In this document: positions 61,990-64,000 of the stretch, piece after piece
Numbering within the stretch: the stretch's first letter is position 1
How the letters are laid out: each line of letters begins with the position of its first letter
Notes under the pieces: generated by a model
What the model was told of the DNA's origin: nothing
The model's input: only the letters and a program-made list of their open reading frames with translations
Database searches by the model: none
Assembly (NCBI GenBank): GCA_000697475.1
Contig: JNEU01001006.1
Span: 310,001 to 374,000, forward strand
Direction of reading: 5' to 3'
Length of the DNA stretch: 64,000 nt
Source of the DNA: Lichtheimia corymbifera B2541
Lineage: Eukaryota > Mucoromycota > Mucoromycetes > Mucorales > Lichtheimiaceae
Made by a program: the position numbers and the translations under genes

Positions 61990-64000
61990 TCACGGATAGC
62001 GGATGTTCTTCATTAAAAGAGCAAGGACGAGCATCACACCGCCGACAATGGGAGGAAATCGAAAGACCTGCAGCATCGAGTTCATGTATGCATGAGTTAC
62101 AGCATCTTGTGCTTGGCTTGGCATGCGATGAATTGCAATGTAGTCAGTGCCGGTATTCCCCATGATGCGTTTAGCTTGTTCCTTCGTGACCAGCAGATTT
62201 CTTAGCATTTCATTCAACACGGGATCATTATTGTCATTACTACGTACCTTTACTGTGAGATCCATAGCATCGATTTCTTTCGCCAACGTTATTTTATGCA
62301 CCATCTCAAAGATGGGCAATCCATATAATGGTCGATAATTATTATCATTAACTTTTTTTATTTTTGGCATCATCTTACCAAAGTGAATCCCACGGACATT
62401 ACAAAGGTAACCTGTAAAAGTACTCTCGTTAGATACGAGCTTGGACTGTGTGACATGTGCTTTTATATACATACCAGGCTAATGGCCATGGATCCTAGAT
62501 CATTAGAACAGGTCGCTCTGACACCAATAATAGTGGCGGTGCGTCGTAAAGAGACACCAAAAACTATGTATCCTTTTCGATTAGTATCGCCCGGTATATC
62601 TTACACCGAATCCTCCAATCCTATCTTATATACATGCTGTATAAAATAAAGCGCTTGTTGTGGCCAGGAGCTAGTTGGAGTCAGTGTTTGGACATGCCCA
62701 TAAGCAACTATGTATATGGATGCATCGACAACGAGAGCAAGCTTGGTGTGTTTGGCGACTCGAAAAAGAAACTGTGTCGCCACAGAACCTACTATTACTG
62801 CTCCCATCGAAGGTAACAATCGAATAGAAGACTCAAGGCTGCTTGCGCTGTACACTGACTCAAAAAGGATACTCATATAATAAAGCACCGAGAAATCTAC
62901 ATGTTCAACAACACACGCTTGTTAACAAGAAGTTGCACATATACATATCAACAAGATGTAGGAGCCTACCCGTAATATTGGCAACCAACGAGAAAGCATA
63001 AAAACAAGAAGAGGAGCGATATTGAATACGACAACAGGGATGACCTAGAAACACCTGCTGATGTTAGTCCTTTGTGAATGGGCTCTAAGAACAAACCAAG
63101 CGTACCGGGTCTTTAGCAAACAAGCTTTCCACAGCAATGAGAATAAGTAAAGCCAACCCAGTCCCGCTTGCTGTAGCAATTACGCGTGGTGAGCTCCAAC
63201 TGTACATAGCAATAATCAGTATCAGGCATCCCTTTTCCATGTTTAGTGTACCTGTCATCCGGACCCCACTGTAGAAATAGCAGCAAGGTCGTAACAAATG
63301 CAAAGATACCCATGATCCCAAACCAATCGATATGCTTCAGTTTTTGCAATGCAGAGGCTTCTTGTGTGACCACAGTCTCCTCCACAAATAGAACGGTCAT
63401 CAGCAAGCTGATGGTACCCAGAGCCACATTGAGCCAAAACGCCCAGCGCCATGAGACTTGATCAGTGAATGCACCTCCTTTTTGGGTTCATCAATATCAT
63501 TGTATGTATCAATAATCGATCAGGATTATACCTATAATGGGTCCAACAACATTGGAGATACCCATCACCAATGATACCAGAGATTGGTAGAGAGCCTTTT
63601 TCTCAATTGGTGCAATATCATCCATAACAATGGAAGGAACGGTTACGCATACACCACCACCAAAACCTTGTAATCCTCGAGCCACGATTAGTGTAGTGAA
63701 ATTTGGTGCCAATGCAGCCCCAATAGGGCAAAATGCAAAAAGAAGGGTCCCCAGAATTAACACCCTCCGCCTAATGTGGTGTGTGTTGGAGGCTGTTTTT
63801 GTCATGATTGAATGTCATCTACCTTCCAAAGATATCCGAAAGCTAACATATGCATAATAAATGTCTCCTTGAATATTCGTTGTTGGCTTGTGCCACTTAT
63901 GTATGCTGAGATGATATATTGTACCTTTCCAGTTATTGGTGTGGTTGCGAGATATGTTATCATATAAGTAACGATCCATTGACGACCACCAAGGTTACCC
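61990..64000 (-). CDS. MFS transporter, DHA2-like, 3' part (5' end off window)
   Basis: Clear exons: 63925-64000 (QWIVTYMITYLA), 63823-63842 (LSDIFG-R), 63532-63770 (RRVLILGTLLFAF, IVARGLQGFGGGV), 63252-63477 (WRWAFWLNVALGTISLL), 63106-63199 and 62970-63044. They give the motif A loop GKLSDIFGRRR, the antiporter-type GGG after LQG, and at the end AYMNSMLQVFRFPPIVGGVM with a final span and KNIRYP. This is the 14-span drug:H+ antiporter type. From about 62970 to 62480 the exon phases do not join cleanly in my hands (one at 62890-62970, another with a TAA near 62600), so the gene may be decaying or I have missed small introns. Substrate unknown. Confidence 0.65.

Overview
The window is nuclear DNA of a filamentous fungus, most likely a Mucoromycota (Mucorales-type) species. 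The case rests on gene structure (many 45-100 nt GT-AG introns, convergent packed genes, the standard code) and on gene content: a WC-2-like PAS/GATA light regulator, a WRKY/GCM1-like finger protein, a NOL4-like integrase-finger protein, a HET-like protein, an Atg8/Atg13 pair and a two-finger GATA iron repressor. Poly-Gln/Ser/Thr/His tracts are frequent in the regulators. I cannot name the species. All protein families were recognised by eye from translated sequence; no search was run.

Layout. 1-6.1 kb: 3' end of a kelch-repeat membrane protein, a Siw14-type phosphatase, Tim9 and glutamine-fructose-6-phosphate aminotransferase (first step of chitin-precursor synthesis). 6.6-11.7 kb: Atg13, the WC-2-like regulator and the WRKY-like protein. 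12.6-20 kb: Syo1/HEATR3-type adaptor, Atg8, ribosomal protein eL39 and importin alpha. 20.3-26.8 kb: a CEP120-like C2 protein, an iron-type GATA repressor and an ER thioredoxin-fold protein. 27.1-33.5 kb: HET-like protein, CobW-type GTPase, Whi5-like protein and a protein kinase. 35.3-42.4 kb: a Rap-GAP and the NOL4-like protein. 46.6-56.7 kb: Trm6, a PPPDE-thioredoxin-PUL protein, URI/Bud27 and a PP2A B56 subunit that carries one in-frame TAG. 62-64 kb: 3' part of an MFS (DHA2-like) transporter, running off the end.

Two gene-poor stretches (about 42.9-46.6 kb and 56.7-61.9 kb) are built of repeats. They hold a roughly 1 kb inverted duplication whose copies lie about 15 kb apart and bracket four ordinary genes; a core module of about 120 bp repeated four times in each copy and related to the arms of small fold-back elements; two fold-back elements of about 340 bp in opposite orientation; and a palindrome of nearly 1 kb whose arms are made of 91-bp tandem units. 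This repeat system is the least explained part of the window.

Functional themes: autophagy (Atg13, Atg8), protein and ribosome import/assembly (Tim9, Syo1, importin alpha, eL39, URI), tRNA modification (Trm6), light and iron regulation (WC-2-like, Fep1-like), and growth control (Whi5-like, Rap-GAP, B56, kinase). Neighbours share no obvious pathway, so these are independent transcription units rather than a cluster.
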